Shown: piece after piece, positions 29,685-37,400 of the stretch
Layout: every line of letters begins with the position of its first letter
Position numbering within the stretch: the first letter of the stretch is position 1
From: Bradyrhizobium genomosp. I (2014)
GTDB lineage: Bacteria; Pseudomonadota; Alphaproteobacteria; Rhizobiales; Xanthobacteraceae
Direction of reading: 5' to 3'
Assembly (NCBI RefSeq): GCF_000261685.1
Contig: NZ_AJQE01000020.1
Location: forward strand, 1-40,196
DNA: 40,196 nucleotides
Notes under the pieces: model-generated
Told to the model about the DNA's origin: nothing
The model's input: only the letters and a program-made list of their open reading frames with translations
Database searches by the model: none
Made by a program: the position numbers and the translations under genes

Positions 29685-30656
29685 ATGACCAAGTCGCTGT
29701 TTCCCGGATTCGACGGGCTGATGACCCTGTCCCGTCGCGAAGGTGTCGATGTCCGTCCGACGCTGCTGCGCGTGCTGACCGACCTTTATGTCCAGACCAG
29801 CACCCACAGCGACGATGAGCAGCGGCAGTTCGTCGAACTCGCCACGCGGTTGATCGACCAGGTCGACGATGCGACGCGCGCGGCCGTCAAGGCGCGGCTC
29901 GCGGTCTATGCGCAGACGCCCGTCCCGGTCCTGCAGAAGCTCGGGCTGGTCGCGACCCAGGAGGGCCGCAGGGTGCCATTGGCCCGGGAGATCCCCACTC
30001 CGCCGTCCGGGCCCTCCCGCGTCCCGACCGAGGCTGAGCAACGCATGGCCACCAACATGGCGATGCAGCCGAAGGAGGCCGCCGAGATCCACGACATGTT
30101 CTTCCGCGCCGGTGCCTCCGAGCGCGCCCTGATCCTGCACAATCTGGCGCAGAGCCCGCTGAAGGCCGCGCCGCGCATCCCGACCGTGCGCGCCAGGCGC
30201 GCGACCCAGATCCTGGAGATGGCGGCGATCGCGGGCGACGTCGAGAACTTCGCCTTCGAGCTCGTCGACAGCCTGATTTTGTCCTCGCGCGTCGCAGCCC
30301 AGATCGTCGACGATGCCGGCGGCGAGGCGCTCGCGGTCGCCGCGCGCGCGCTCGACATGCCGAGCCCGGCCTTCCAGCGCATCCTGCTGTTCTTCAAGCC
30401 GGAGATCGGCACCTCCGTGAACGAGGTGTACCGGCTGTCGCGGCTCTACGACCGCCTCGGCGAGCGTCCGGCGCTGGTGATGCTGGCCGCCTGGCGCGGC
30501 TCGACGCTCGCTGTCACGCGCGCGAAGTACCAGGCAGCGCTGCATGACGGCGAACGCCAGCGCGCGCGGGCGGGCGCGGGCCAGACGCGGCCGGGCGCGC
30601 AGCCCGGCTCCGCGCCAGGGGTGCGGATGGGCACCGGCGGGTCGTCGGACCGCTGA
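29685..30656 (+). CDS. DUF2336 domain protein
   Basis: A 323-residue, mainly helical cytoplasmic protein of the DUF2336 family, common in Rhizobiales and of unknown function. The opening LMTLSRREGVDVRPTLLRVLTDLYVQ and the block RQFVELATRLIDQVDDATRAAVKARLA match the family start. Later there is MFFRAGASERALILHNL, and the HEAT-like middle ends in SVNEVYRLSRLYDRL. A Gly/Arg/Pro-rich tail of about 35 residues looks disordered. The start ATG 29685 opens the family motif. The perfect CtrA box 55 bp upstream suggests cell-cycle control. Confidence 0.9.
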   Translation: MTKSLFPGFDGLMTLSRREGVDVRPTLLRVLTDLYVQTSTHSDDEQRQFVELATRLIDQVDDATRAAVKARLAVYAQTPVPVLQKLGLVATQEGRRVPLAREIPTPPSGPSRVPTEAEQRMATNMAMQPKEAAEIHDMFFRAGASERALILHNLAQSPLKAAPRIPTVRARRATQILEMAAIAGDVENFAFELVDSLILSSRVAAQIVDDAGGEALAVAARALDMPSPAFQRILLFFKPEIGTSVNEVYRLSRLYDRLGERPALVMLAAWRGSTLAVTRAKYQAALHDGERQRARAGAGQTRPGAQPGSAPGVRMGTGGSSDR

Positions 30657-30749
30657 TTTGTTCGCGCCCGCTCCTGTTGGCGTTGAGCGTCAAGCACTCA
30701 GCGCGTTCCAAGCTCGTCATTGCCGATGCACCGAGCGACACATTGCCCT

Positions 30750-30907
30750 CGTGCCCCGGACGCAGCGCAGTGCTCCCGGCGATGCGAAGCATCGTCCGGT
30801 GCGGTGCGCTGCAGAGCCGGGGTCCATTTCACCGCGTCGATTCATGCCGCTTCTGGGTCCCGGCTCTGCACGGCAACGCTGACGCATTGCCGCTTGTCCG
30901 GGACACG
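30750..30907. repeat. Nested palindromic intergenic repeat
   Basis: Outer arms CGTGCCCCGGAC (30750-30761) and GTCCGGGACACG (30896-30907) and inner arms GCAGAGCCGGGGTCCA (30811-30826) and TGGGTCCCGGCTCTGC (30854-30869) form a two-level inverted repeat of about 158 bp. It resembles a high-copy Bradyrhizobium intergenic element as I recall it. It fills the gap between two convergent genes (DUF2336 and DUF1491). Confidence 0.7.
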
Positions 30908-30919
30908 GCGGGGCGATAG

Positions 30920-31264
30920 CTAGGCCTTCGCCAATTCCAGAAAATGCCGCCCGGCACGATCTTCGGTCTCGACGATCCACGCGTCGGGATCGAAGCGGAT
31001 TTCCTTGGTCAGCCGCTCCTCGATCGTGTGCTCCGCCAGCGGCTGCGGCGAGACGGGCACGAAAAATCGATCGATCGGCCGGCCGTCGTCATAGACGGTC
31101 TGCGGCGCCGGCGCGTACAGCATCGCGTTGCCGTCGAGCAGCGACACCTTGACGAACACCGCACCCGCCTCCTCGGCGCCGCGGCGCCGCACGGCACCGA
31201 ACACGCCCTCGGTCTGGCAGCGGCGCAAGTAGGCCGCTACCCAAATGTTGGATTTCAAACGCAT
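30920..31264 (-). CDS. DUF1491 family protein
   Basis: A 114-residue cytoplasmic protein of the DUF1491 family, small alphaproteobacterial proteins of unknown role. The start MRLKSNIWVAAYLRRCQTEGV and the next block RRRGAEEAGAVFVKVSLLDGNAMLY are the family hallmarks. The C-terminus FDPDAWIVETEDRAGRHFL also fits. ATG 31264 begins exactly at the conserved N-terminus. It is transcribed toward the palindromic repeat and is separated from the next minus-strand gene by 53 bp. Confidence 0.92.
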   Translation of the reverse strand: MRLKSNIWVAAYLRRCQTEGVFGAVRRRGAEEAGAVFVKVSLLDGNAMLYAPAPQTVYDDGRPIDRFFVPVSPQPLAEHTIEERLTKEIRFDPDAWIVETEDRAGRHFLELAKA

Positions 31265-31317
31265 GAGTTCGACGATAGGCCAGCGCGAGGTCTCATGCCA
31301 GCCTCACCTCGTCCGTC

Positions 31318-31530
31318 TCACGCCTTGCGCGCGCCGTCCTGGCCGCCGCGAATCTGGGTCGCGACGAAATATGACAGCGGCATCGCGAGCGCGAATCCCA
31401 CGGCCACGGCATAGGGGATGTTCCTGATGGCGTCGGCGGCGAAGCTCGGCACCATCAGCACGACGATCAGGCTGATGCCCGCCAGCGTCGTGCCGAGCAT
31501 GATCCAGATGAGAATCGAGACCTTGAACAT
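31318..31530 (-). CDS. Small two-helix membrane protein
   Basis: A 70-residue inner-membrane protein with two hydrophobic helices (about residues 5-24 and 33-57), starting MFKVSILIWIMLGTTLAG and ending in a charged tail RGGQDGARKA. I know of similar small two-helix proteins in alphaproteobacteria but no function for them. The start ATG 31530 follows AGAGAGG. Two FixK-like boxes lie upstream at 31591 and 31656, which suggests expression under low oxygen. It is followed by the DUF1491 gene on the same strand, 53 bp downstream. Confidence 0.8.
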   Translation of the reverse strand: MFKVSILIWIMLGTTLAGISLIVVLMVPSFAADAIRNIPYAVAVGFALAMPLSYFVATQIRGGQDGARKA

Positions 31531-31590
31531 GACGACCTCTCTTCCTTGATGAGGATGAGTGATCATGTTCCCCGAGGCCGCCCGCCGTCA

Positions 31591-31604
31591 TTGATCCCAC
31601 GCAA
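31591..31604 (-). promoter_or_regulatory. FixK/FNR-like box, proximal, before small membrane protein
   Basis: On the minus strand TTGCGTGGGATCAA matches TTG(A/C)-N6-(T/G)CAA. Its centre is about 68 bp upstream of the 31530 start. Placed at the usual -41, transcription would begin near 31557 with a 27-nt leader. Confidence 0.5.
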
Positions 31605-31655
31605 ATCGCGCTCGCTCGCGGATCTGGTCTGCTGTGCGGGAGCCCGACGCCGGAA

Positions 31656-31669
31656 TTGATTTGCGTCAA
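31656..31669 (-). promoter_or_regulatory. FixK/FNR-like box, distal
   Basis: TTGATTTGCGTCAA is a perfect match to TTG(A/C)-N6-(T/G)CAA and lies 65 bp further upstream than the proximal box. It may be a second binding site for the same regulator. It is 19 bp before the stop of the peptidoglycan-binding gene. Confidence 0.5.
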
Positions 31670-31687
31670 TGACGGCTTGAGGTGCGG

Positions 31688-32401
31688 CTATTCGACGGGA
31701 TGGCCGATCGCAGCGGCGAGTTCGCGCAGCAGCCGATCGGACAGCTGGCCGGTGACCGGCATCTTGTGCTCGCGCTCGAACTTCTGGATCGCGGACTGGG
31801 TCTCGCCGCCCATCGTGCCCGTGATCTTCAAATTGCCGTAGCCATATTCGGACAGCGCGCGCTGCACGCCGGCAATACGTCGCGCGGCCGGGCTCTGCAC
31901 CGGAATCGGCGCCGGCGGACGCAGGGCCGCGGGCGGCGTCGAGGTCGTCGCCTTGACCAGGTTGGTCATCGGATCGTTCGAGCGCGTCGATGCGGTCTCC
32001 TCGACGGGCTTTTCGGGCATCTTCTCGACGGCACGCTCGGCAGGTTTGGGCTCGACGCGGAACTCCGTCGCTCGCGGCTCGAGCGGCGAGGTATCGGCGC
32101 CGACGGGGCGCGGACGCGGCAAGGGGTTCGACAGCGGCACGGACGACGGCGCGGGAAGATTGATCACCGTGCCGAACATCGGCGCGGGGTGCCGGCCGGT
32201 CTGCAGGAACAGTGCATTGGCAACGATCGCAGCGATCGCAGCGACGGCGACGAGGCTGGCCAGCGTATCCTTGGGACTGTGCAGCAGCACGCGCATCGCG
32301 AGGTTGCGCTCGGTCTCGACATCGATGACCGCGGCCTTAACTCCACCCTTGGCGCCACGGCGGCGCGGAGCGGCTTCGTCCTTGGCAGACTTCTTAGGCA
32401 C
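31688..32401 (-). CDS. Membrane-anchored peptidoglycan-binding protein
   Basis: A 237-residue protein. A basic cytoplasmic N-terminus (KKSAKDEAAPRRRGAKGG) leads into one membrane helix near residues 46-66 (LASLVAVAAIAAIVANALFL). A Pro/Thr-rich periplasmic spacer of about 100 residues follows. The C-terminal domain is a PG_binding_1 fold: RRIAGVQRALSEYGYGNLKITG, MGGETQSAIQKFEREHKMPVTG, and LLRELAAAIG. It overlaps the histidine kinase gene by 8 bp, so the two are co-translated. A role in sensing or holding the cell wall close to the kinase is an inference. Confidence 0.88.
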   Translation of the reverse strand: MPKKSAKDEAAPRRRGAKGGVKAAVIDVETERNLAMRVLLHSPKDTLASLVAVAAIAAIVANALFLQTGRHPAPMFGTVINLPAPSSVPLSNPLPRPRPVGADTSPLEPRATEFRVEPKPAERAVEKMPEKPVEETASTRSNDPMTNLVKATTSTPPAALRPPAPIPVQSPAARRIAGVQRALSEYGYGNLKITGTMGGETQSAIQKFEREHKMPVTGQLSDRLLRELAAAIGHPVE

Positions 32402-34265
32402 TTTTCTTCACCAGAGCGTGTTGGTCGTGAGTTTGGTCTTGAAGGTCCTGGCGCAGCACCGGCGTCAGCGTCGCGATCTTGCTCTCGCTCGCCTTCTCAT
32501 TGGCCGGCCTGATTTGCGACGGCGTGTAGACGAGCGGCAGCTTGATGGTGACGGCGGTGCCCTCTCCTAACCTGCTTTGTACCGTCAATTCGCCGAGATG
32601 CAACGCCACGAGACTCTTGACGATGGAAAGTCCAAGTCCGGTGCCTTCGTGACGGCGCTGATAGGTCTTGCCGGCCTGGAAGAACGGCGCGCCGATGCGC
32701 TTGAGGTCGTCGGGTGCGATGCCGACGCCGGTGTCGCTGATGCGCAGCGTCAGCTGCGAACCCGACGCCGCGGCCGATACGGAGACCTGACCGCCGCGCT
32801 CGGTGAACTTGATGGCATTGGCCACGAGGTTGAGCACGATCTGCTTGAAGGCCCTGGGATCGCCGGTCATGACGGGCAGATCCTGCGGCACGTCGGTGAT
32901 CAGGTCGATGCCGTTCTCCCGCGCCTTCAGCGCCAGCAGATTGCAGCAATGGAGCAGCGAGGCGCGCGGCGCGAACGGCTCGGACGCGATCTCGAAATTG
33001 CCCGACTCCATCTTCGACATGTCCAGGATGCCGTTGACGACAGAGAGCAGATGCTGGCCGGAATCGTTGATGAGCTGGGCGTATTCCTTGCGCTGTGCCG
33101 CCCCGAGCATCAGGGTCTGCTCCTGCGCGATCATCTCGGAGAAGCCGATGATGGCGTTGAGCGGCGTGCGCAGTTCGTGGCTCATGGTGGCGAGGAAGCG
33201 CGTCTTGGCCGCATCGGCCGCCTCGGCGGCGCTGCGCGCCTGATCCAGCGCCTGCTCGAAAAGCTTGCGGTCGGTGACGTCGCGCATCACGGCGACGACT
33301 TCGACTTCGCGGGTGGAAGCACGATCGGTATCCTGGCGGCCCGGATCCCGGTCGAGCGGGCGGCAGCGCATCTCGACCCAGATGAAATCGACCTGACTGC
33401 GCTCGGAGCCAACAGGTTCCCGCCGCAGCCGGAACTCGACGCTGCCGATGTCGCCACGCGCCGCATCCGACAGGGCGGTGAGATAGGCCGGCCGATCGGC
33501 GACATGGACGCGGTCGAACAGGCCGTAGCCGAGCAGCTGCGCCACTTGCACGCCGAGCATGGCCTCCACCGCCGGCGAGATGAACTGGACGGCGCCGTTG
33601 CGCTGATGCCGCGAAATCACGTCGCTCATGTTGCGCGCGAGCAGGCGATAGCGCTCCTCCTCGCGCGACAGGAGCGCGACGCCGGTGCGCGCGAGCGATT
33701 CCGCGCCGAAGGCGAGGCCTGCGGCATAGAGGGTCGCAGACGCAACGCCGAACGCCATCAGCACGCCGCGCTCGGCCGCACTCGGCTCCGCCACCGGCAG
33801 CCAGCCGAACTGGCTGATCAGGATCAGCATCCCGGCGCAGGACAGCGCAAGCAGCGAAGCGAAAGCCGCAACGCGCCGCGAGGCCGACAGTGCAGCTTCG
33901 AGCGGAACCACGACCAGCCAGACCGCGGCGAACGATTCGATGCCGCCCGTCGTGACCGCGACCGCCATGATCAGGCCGGCGAGCGCCAGCGACGACAGCA
34001 CATGCGCGCCTTCGTAGCGTCCGGTGCGCGACAGGAACCAGGACAACATGATCGGCGCGATCAGCCAGGCGAAGGCCGCGACCTCGACCGCGCTCGGTGC
34101 GCCACGCAGGGCGAGATAGACCGGGAATGCGGCAAAGGCGGCCAGGCTGCCGAGCAGCCGCGGCGCCATGAAGGCACGATGGCGCGCTCGCATCAGCGCA
34201 TCGTAGCGCGCGGAGGGATGCAGCAGTGCATCGAGACAATCGCGGATGATACTCAAAACTGTCAC
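32394..34265 (-). CDS. PAS-domain sensor histidine kinase (DivJ/PleC-like)
   Basis: A 623-residue membrane histidine kinase. The N-terminal 190 residues hold about six membrane segments, a PAS domain follows at about 205-330 (RLLARNMSDVISRHQRNGAV to VVAVMRDVTDRKLFEQAL), and the HisKA motif FLATMSHELRTPLNAIIGF has the phospho-acceptor His363. The catalytic domain shows the N box Asn479 (NLVANAIKF), G1 Asp511 (DTGVGIAP) and G2 (GTGLGLSIV). The dimerisation motif and layout are like the cell-cycle kinases DivJ and PleC, but orthology cannot be decided by eye. The gene starts at ATG 34265 and overlaps a peptidoglycan-binding protein gene by 8 bp. A near-CtrA motif lies 84 bp upstream. Confidence 0.9.
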   Translation of the reverse strand: MTVLSIIRDCLDALLHPSARYDALMRARHRAFMAPRLLGSLAAFAAFPVYLALRGAPSAVEVAAFAWLIAPIMLSWFLSRTGRYEGAHVLSSLALAGLIMAVAVTTGGIESFAAVWLVVVPLEAALSASRRVAAFASLLALSCAGMLILISQFGWLPVAEPSAAERGVLMAFGVASATLYAAGLAFGAESLARTGVALLSREEERYRLLARNMSDVISRHQRNGAVQFISPAVEAMLGVQVAQLLGYGLFDRVHVADRPAYLTALSDAARGDIGSVEFRLRREPVGSERSQVDFIWVEMRCRPLDRDPGRQDTDRASTREVEVVAVMRDVTDRKLFEQALDQARSAAEAADAAKTRFLATMSHELRTPLNAIIGFSEMIAQEQTLMLGAAQRKEYAQLINDSGQHLLSVVNGILDMSKMESGNFEIASEPFAPRASLLHCCNLLALKARENGIDLITDVPQDLPVMTGDPRAFKQIVLNLVANAIKFTERGGQVSVSAAASGSQLTLRISDTGVGIAPDDLKRIGAPFFQAGKTYQRRHEGTGLGLSIVKSLVALHLGELTVQSRLGEGTAVTIKLPLVYTPSQIRPANEKASESKIATLTPVLRQDLQDQTHDQHALVKKSA

Positions 34266-34348
34266 GGGTCTCGCGCTTCGGCTCGATCGTCTTCTGGAAG
34301 ACGCGCCGGAACGCCTCCTTGTCGTTGAGCCACCGTGTCAGAGCGACC

Positions 34349-34363
34349 TTAAACGAGTGCTAA
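34349..34363 (-). promoter_or_regulatory. CtrA-like site with one mismatch before histidine kinase
   Basis: TTAAACGAGTGCTAA (TTAA-N7-CTAA) deviates at one base from the CtrA consensus. It lies 84 bp upstream of the histidine kinase start on the minus strand. It is of interest because the kinase resembles cell-cycle kinases acting on the CtrA pathway. Confidence 0.3.
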
Positions 34364-34507
34364 GGCGGCGCCGCGTGCCGACGGACACCGCGCCATCGCG
34401 GAGCTTTTTAGACGATTTGGCGACGTCTTCGGTCGGGATGGTGAACACAGGGTTTCACCTTCCTCCGCATGGTTTCGAATTGGTGGATGCGGGCGGCCGG
34501 CGGAATC

Positions 34508-34524
34508 ATTGACGCGACGTCAAT
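34508..34524. promoter_or_regulatory. Perfect inverted repeat ATTGACG-CGA-CGTCAAT
   Basis: Arms ATTGACG (34508-34514) and CGTCAAT (34518-34524) with a 3-nt spacer make a dyad 152 bp upstream of the DUF5330 start. A further half-site, CGTCAAT, lies at 34562-34568. The dyad has the size of a repressor operator; its regulator is not identifiable. Confidence 0.4.
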
Positions 34525-34675
34525 CGAAAATTCACGAGACCGTCGCTTCCGAAGAATTTTGCGTCAATTTTTCGCGAATTAAGCTCAAGGCAATCACTTG
34601 CGATTTATCGAGAGTTGCTAGGTCCGGCATCCGCGGAGATTGCCGCGGGCGGACTCTAACGGACAGGTCGACAAG

Positions 34676-35113
34676 ATGCGCTTTCTGCTTCGCATCACAT
34701 TCTGGCTCGGGCTGGTGCTGGTGCTCCTGCCGCGGGACAAGACGCCCGAATCGGAGAAGCTCCCGCAGATCGGCGCCGCCGACGCGGTGCAGGCTGCGAC
34801 TGCGGCCGTCTCCGACATGACCCAGTTCTGCAAGCGCCAGCCGGCGGCCTGCGAGGTCGGCGGACAGGCCGCGACCATCATCGGCCAGCGCGCCCAGGAC
34901 GGCGCGAAGAAGCTCTACCAGATCATCAACGACAAGAAAGAGCAGATCACCAACGACAAGAACGACAAGAAGGCGCCCGACCATACCGGCTCGATCGCGA
35001 TGGCCGGCGAAGACGTCAATGCCGAGAACGAGGCGCCGCGCGACACCCTGACCCAGGACGACCTCGCGCTCGAATGGCGCGGACCTGCGGCGGCGAATCA
35101 GGACAAGCAGTGA
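34676..35113 (+). CDS. DUF5330 domain protein
   Basis: A 145-residue protein of the DUF5330 type, widespread in Rhizobiales and of unknown function. The N-terminus MRFLLRITFWLGLVLVLLPRD is a single hydrophobic helix. The conserved segment follows, with IGAADAVQAATAAVSDMTQFCKRQPAACEVGGQA, including a pair of cysteines that could form a disulfide, then a Lys/Asp-rich region and a polar tail with TLTQDDLALEWRGP. ATG 34676 opens the conserved sequence. It is probably exported or membrane-anchored. It is followed by sufE after 153 bp. Confidence 0.88.
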   Translation: MRFLLRITFWLGLVLVLLPRDKTPESEKLPQIGAADAVQAATAAVSDMTQFCKRQPAACEVGGQAATIIGQRAQDGAKKLYQIINDKKEQITNDKNDKKAPDHTGSIAMAGEDVNAENEAPRDTLTQDDLALEWRGPAAANQDKQ

Positions 35114-35266
35114 GCTGAACCGGCGCGAGCGTGGTCCACCTTTCGAGAGGGCGGAGGTGAGCCGGACGACCGGCTGCAGACATTCCGATCGTCAATTAGC
35201 GGCCCAACCCTATCGATTTCACGGCTTCGCGACCTTATATTGGCTTGAACGCGAACACGGGCCAGC

Positions 35267-35695
35267 ATGACGACGATCGACGAAATCAGGGACAATTTCG
35301 AGCTTCTGGACGAGTGGGACGACCGCTACCGGTATGTCATCGAGCTCGGCCGTACCCTGGAACCGATGCCGGAAGCGGAACACTCGGCCGCCAACAAGGT
35401 ACAGGGCTGCGTCAGCCAGGTCTGGCTCCAGAAGCTGGTCGACCGCGGCAATGGCGAACCGATCCTGAAATATCGCGGCGACAGCGACGCGCATATCGTG
35501 CGCGGGCTGGTCGCGATCGTGCTCGCGCTCTATTCGGGCCGCACGCCGCAGCAGATCCTCGATACCGACGCGATCGCGGTGTTCAACGAGTTCGGCTTTC
35601 GCGATCACCTGACGCCGCAGCGCTCCAACGGCCTGCGCTCGATGGTCGAGCGCATCAAGACCGACGCGAAAGAGGCGCTGGCGGAGGCGACGTAA
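35267..35695 (+). CDS. sufE: SufE family sulfur-transfer protein
   Basis: A 142-residue cytoplasmic protein that accepts sulfur from a SufS-type cysteine desulfurase for Fe-S cluster assembly. The acceptor is Cys48 in NKVQGCVSQVWL. The surrounding family blocks are intact: RYRYVIELGRTLEPMP, GDSDAHIVRGLVAIVLALYSG and RSNGLRSMVERIK. The start ATG 35267 begins at MTTIDEI, typical for the family. It is separated from other suf genes, as is common for rhizobial sufE. It converges with mucR, with only four bases between the stops. Confidence 0.94.
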   Translation: MTTIDEIRDNFELLDEWDDRYRYVIELGRTLEPMPEAEHSAANKVQGCVSQVWLQKLVDRGNGEPILKYRGDSDAHIVRGLVAIVLALYSGRTPQQILDTDAIAVFNEFGFRDHLTPQRSNGLRSMVERIKTDAKEALAEAT

Positions 35696-35699
35696 GAAA

Positions 35700-36116
35700 T
35701 TACTTCCGCCTCCGCTGCTGCTGTCCGAGGCCCATCCGCTTGGCCAGCTGCGAGCGCGCCACCGCATAGTTCGGAGCGACCATGGGATAGTCCGCCGGCA
35801 AGCCCCACTTCTCCCGGTATTGCTCCGGCGTCATGTTGTACTGCGTGCGCAGATGGCGCTTCAGCGACTTGAAGCGCTTGCCGTCTTCGAGACAGACCAG
35901 ATAATCGGGCGCAATCGACTTCTTCAGCGAGACCGCCGGCTTGGCCGGCTCCAGCGGCGCGGTTTCGGTGCGGCCCGACGAGACGCGCACCAAGGCGCCA
36001 TGCACCTGGCTGATCAGGTTCGGAATTTCGGCCGCAGGCGTCGAATTGTTGCTGAGATAGGCCGACACGATGCTCGCCGTCAGCTCGATGAAATTCTTCG
36101 CCCCAGCGTCCGACAT
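35700..36116 (-). CDS. mucR: MucR/Ros-family transcriptional regulator
   Basis: A 138-residue nucleoid-type regulator that controls exopolysaccharide, motility and cell-cycle genes in alphaproteobacteria. The N-terminal part FIELTASIVSAYLSNN with EIPNLISQVHGAL is the oligomerisation region. The C-terminal DNA-binding domain reads DYLVCLEDGKRFKSLKRHLRTQYNMTPEQYREKWGLP. At the Ros zinc-ligand positions it has Cys75, Asp78, His88 and Tyr93 (with Gln92), so one or two ligands are missing. Zinc-independent relatives of this kind are known from Mesorhizobium. The start at 36116 matches the conserved N-terminus. Its target genes are not evident from the window. Confidence 0.93.
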   Translation of the reverse strand: MSDAGAKNFIELTASIVSAYLSNNSTPAAEIPNLISQVHGALVRVSSGRTETAPLEPAKPAVSLKKSIAPDYLVCLEDGKRFKSLKRHLRTQYNMTPEQYREKWGLPADYPMVAPNYAVARSQLAKRMGLGQQQRRRK

Positions 36117-36263
36117 CGGCCCGCCCTCTCTCCACCTTGCGTCTCACGGCATTGACGACGCCAAGGTATTCCGTGTCAACAATTCGTTCGATTGAAATGC
36201 GACAACTGAGGACGACCCGCTGATTACTGATGAACGGCGCGGTTTTACTTGCCTGCGGCGGCC

Positions 36264-37088
36264 TCAACCGCGCTGGTCGAGATGGGCGCGGAGCTCGTCG
36301 ATCGAGGCAAAGCGCATCATGCCTTCCGGCATCTGCGCCTCGATCGAGCCGTCGGAATAGAGCGAATAGGCCATGCCGTCGACGACGCCGGATTTGAGCA
36401 CGGTCACGGGCGCCGGCTCGACAGCTGGCGGCGGTTCGGGTGCAGGCGGTGGGGCGGCCTCCGCAAAGGTCGACGGAGAACGCGGCGGCGGACGGCGCGG
36501 GGCGGGCGGCGGCTCCGGCGCGCGCGTACGGTCCGGCTTCGGCCAGGCGACGTCAAAGCTCGCAGGCGGAAGATCAGGGGCCTCACCGGGCTCCCCAGGC
36601 GGCTGCGGCATATCTTCAGGTGCCTTCGCCTCCGCGCGCTCGCGCTCCTTGCGCGAGGTCGAGGCGAACAACAGGTTGCGCCGGCGCGGCGCTTCCGGAG
36701 CGGGCGGCGGCGTAGCAGCTTCCGCCTCCTGCGGTCCCTCGACGCGCGGACGCTCGCGCGCAGCAGCTTCGCTCTGCCAGGGCGGCGGACCTGCGGATGG
36801 CGGCGCTGGCTCGGGCGCAGCTGCGCCAGGTACGGCGAGACCCGGCAGCACGGACCTGACCCGCACCTCGGACGGCACGACCACATCGGCCAGCCGGCGG
36901 GCAATGCCCTTGAGCTCGAGCAGCACCAGACGCAGGCCGATCAGTAACATTCCGGAGCAGACGCCGATGGTGCCGGAGATTATGAGAGTACCGCCGAGGC
37001 TGAACTCACTGATCGTCAGGCCGAAAATGATCGCAAGGAGACCCGCCAGGACGGCGCAAATCCCCACGATCAACAATGCCAAGCTCAT
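36264..37088 (-). CDS. Two-helix membrane protein with Pro-rich region and C-terminal conserved patch
   Basis: A 274-residue protein without a named domain. Two hydrophobic helices at about residues 2-23 (LALLIVGICAVLAGLLAIIFGL) and 29-50 are followed by a short amphipathic segment. About 150 residues rich in Pro, Ala, Arg and Glu are probably disordered. The last 45 residues (VVDGMAYSLYSDGSIEAQMPEGMMRFASIDELRAHL) look folded and may be the functional part. I set the start at 37088, where the first helix begins; an extension to 37217 is not hydrophobic. The protein is of a type I associate with Bradyrhizobium, with unknown role. Confidence 0.78.
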   Translation of the reverse strand: MSLALLIVGICAVLAGLLAIIFGLTISEFSLGGTLIISGTIGVCSGMLLIGLRLVLLELKGIARRLADVVVPSEVRVRSVLPGLAVPGAAAPEPAPPSAGPPPWQSEAAARERPRVEGPQEAEAATPPPAPEAPRRRNLLFASTSRKERERAEAKAPEDMPQPPGEPGEAPDLPPASFDVAWPKPDRTRAPEPPPAPRRPPPRSPSTFAEAAPPPAPEPPPAVEPAPVTVLKSGVVDGMAYSLYSDGSIEAQMPEGMMRFASIDELRAHLDQRG

Positions 37089-37400
37089 CGAACTCACCCC
37101 CGGCCGCGCATCCACACGCGACAACCGCTGCGCCAAGATACCGTCATACGATGTTCCACGCCAACGGCCAATTGCGGGCGGTGTTCCTAAAGGGAAGGAA
37201 ATCAGAGACTTATTCACATTCCCTTCAGCTCCGGCTCGGTACTGCTGAAACTCCTCTCAAGAACGGGAATTGCTGCGTCGCATCAGGAATTTAGCCATAA
37301 TGCCCAATTACTTGGTAATGGAACTGCGCTATAGGGAGTCCGGGGAGCAGGCCCGCGCGCACCAGCAGGGCCAAGAGGGGATTCCGGGGCACCGATAGCC
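37089..37400. other. Divergent intergenic region before glycosyltransferase
   Basis: A 312-bp gap with the promoters of the proline-rich protein and the glycosyltransferase. A 32-codon frame from ATG 37300 to TAG 37398 ends two bases before the glycosyltransferase start and could be a leader peptide, but it has no good ribosome-binding site. The segment 37195-37330 is less GC-rich and probably holds the promoters. Confidence 0.45.

Larger units (their letters stand above)
34266..34675. other. Divergent intergenic region with AT-rich promoter
   Basis: A 410-bp gap between the histidine kinase and the DUF5330 gene. It contains a near-CtrA site (34349), a perfect inverted repeat (34508-34524) and an AT-rich stretch around 34525-34620 that probably holds the DUF5330 promoter. 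A short frame at 34246-34512 is not supported as a gene. Confidence 0.5.

Noticed and set aside
32577..34328. A 583-codon plus-strand open frame
   Set aside because: It is antisense to the histidine kinase gene and has shadow-type composition.
34509..34523. TTGACGCGACGTCAA as a FixK/FNR box
   Set aside because: There are seven bases between TTGA and TCAA instead of six.
37300..37398. A 32-codon leader peptide before the glycosyltransferase
   Set aside because: There is no good ribosome-binding site and no conserved or regulatory feature such as codon runs, so it is not listed as a gene.
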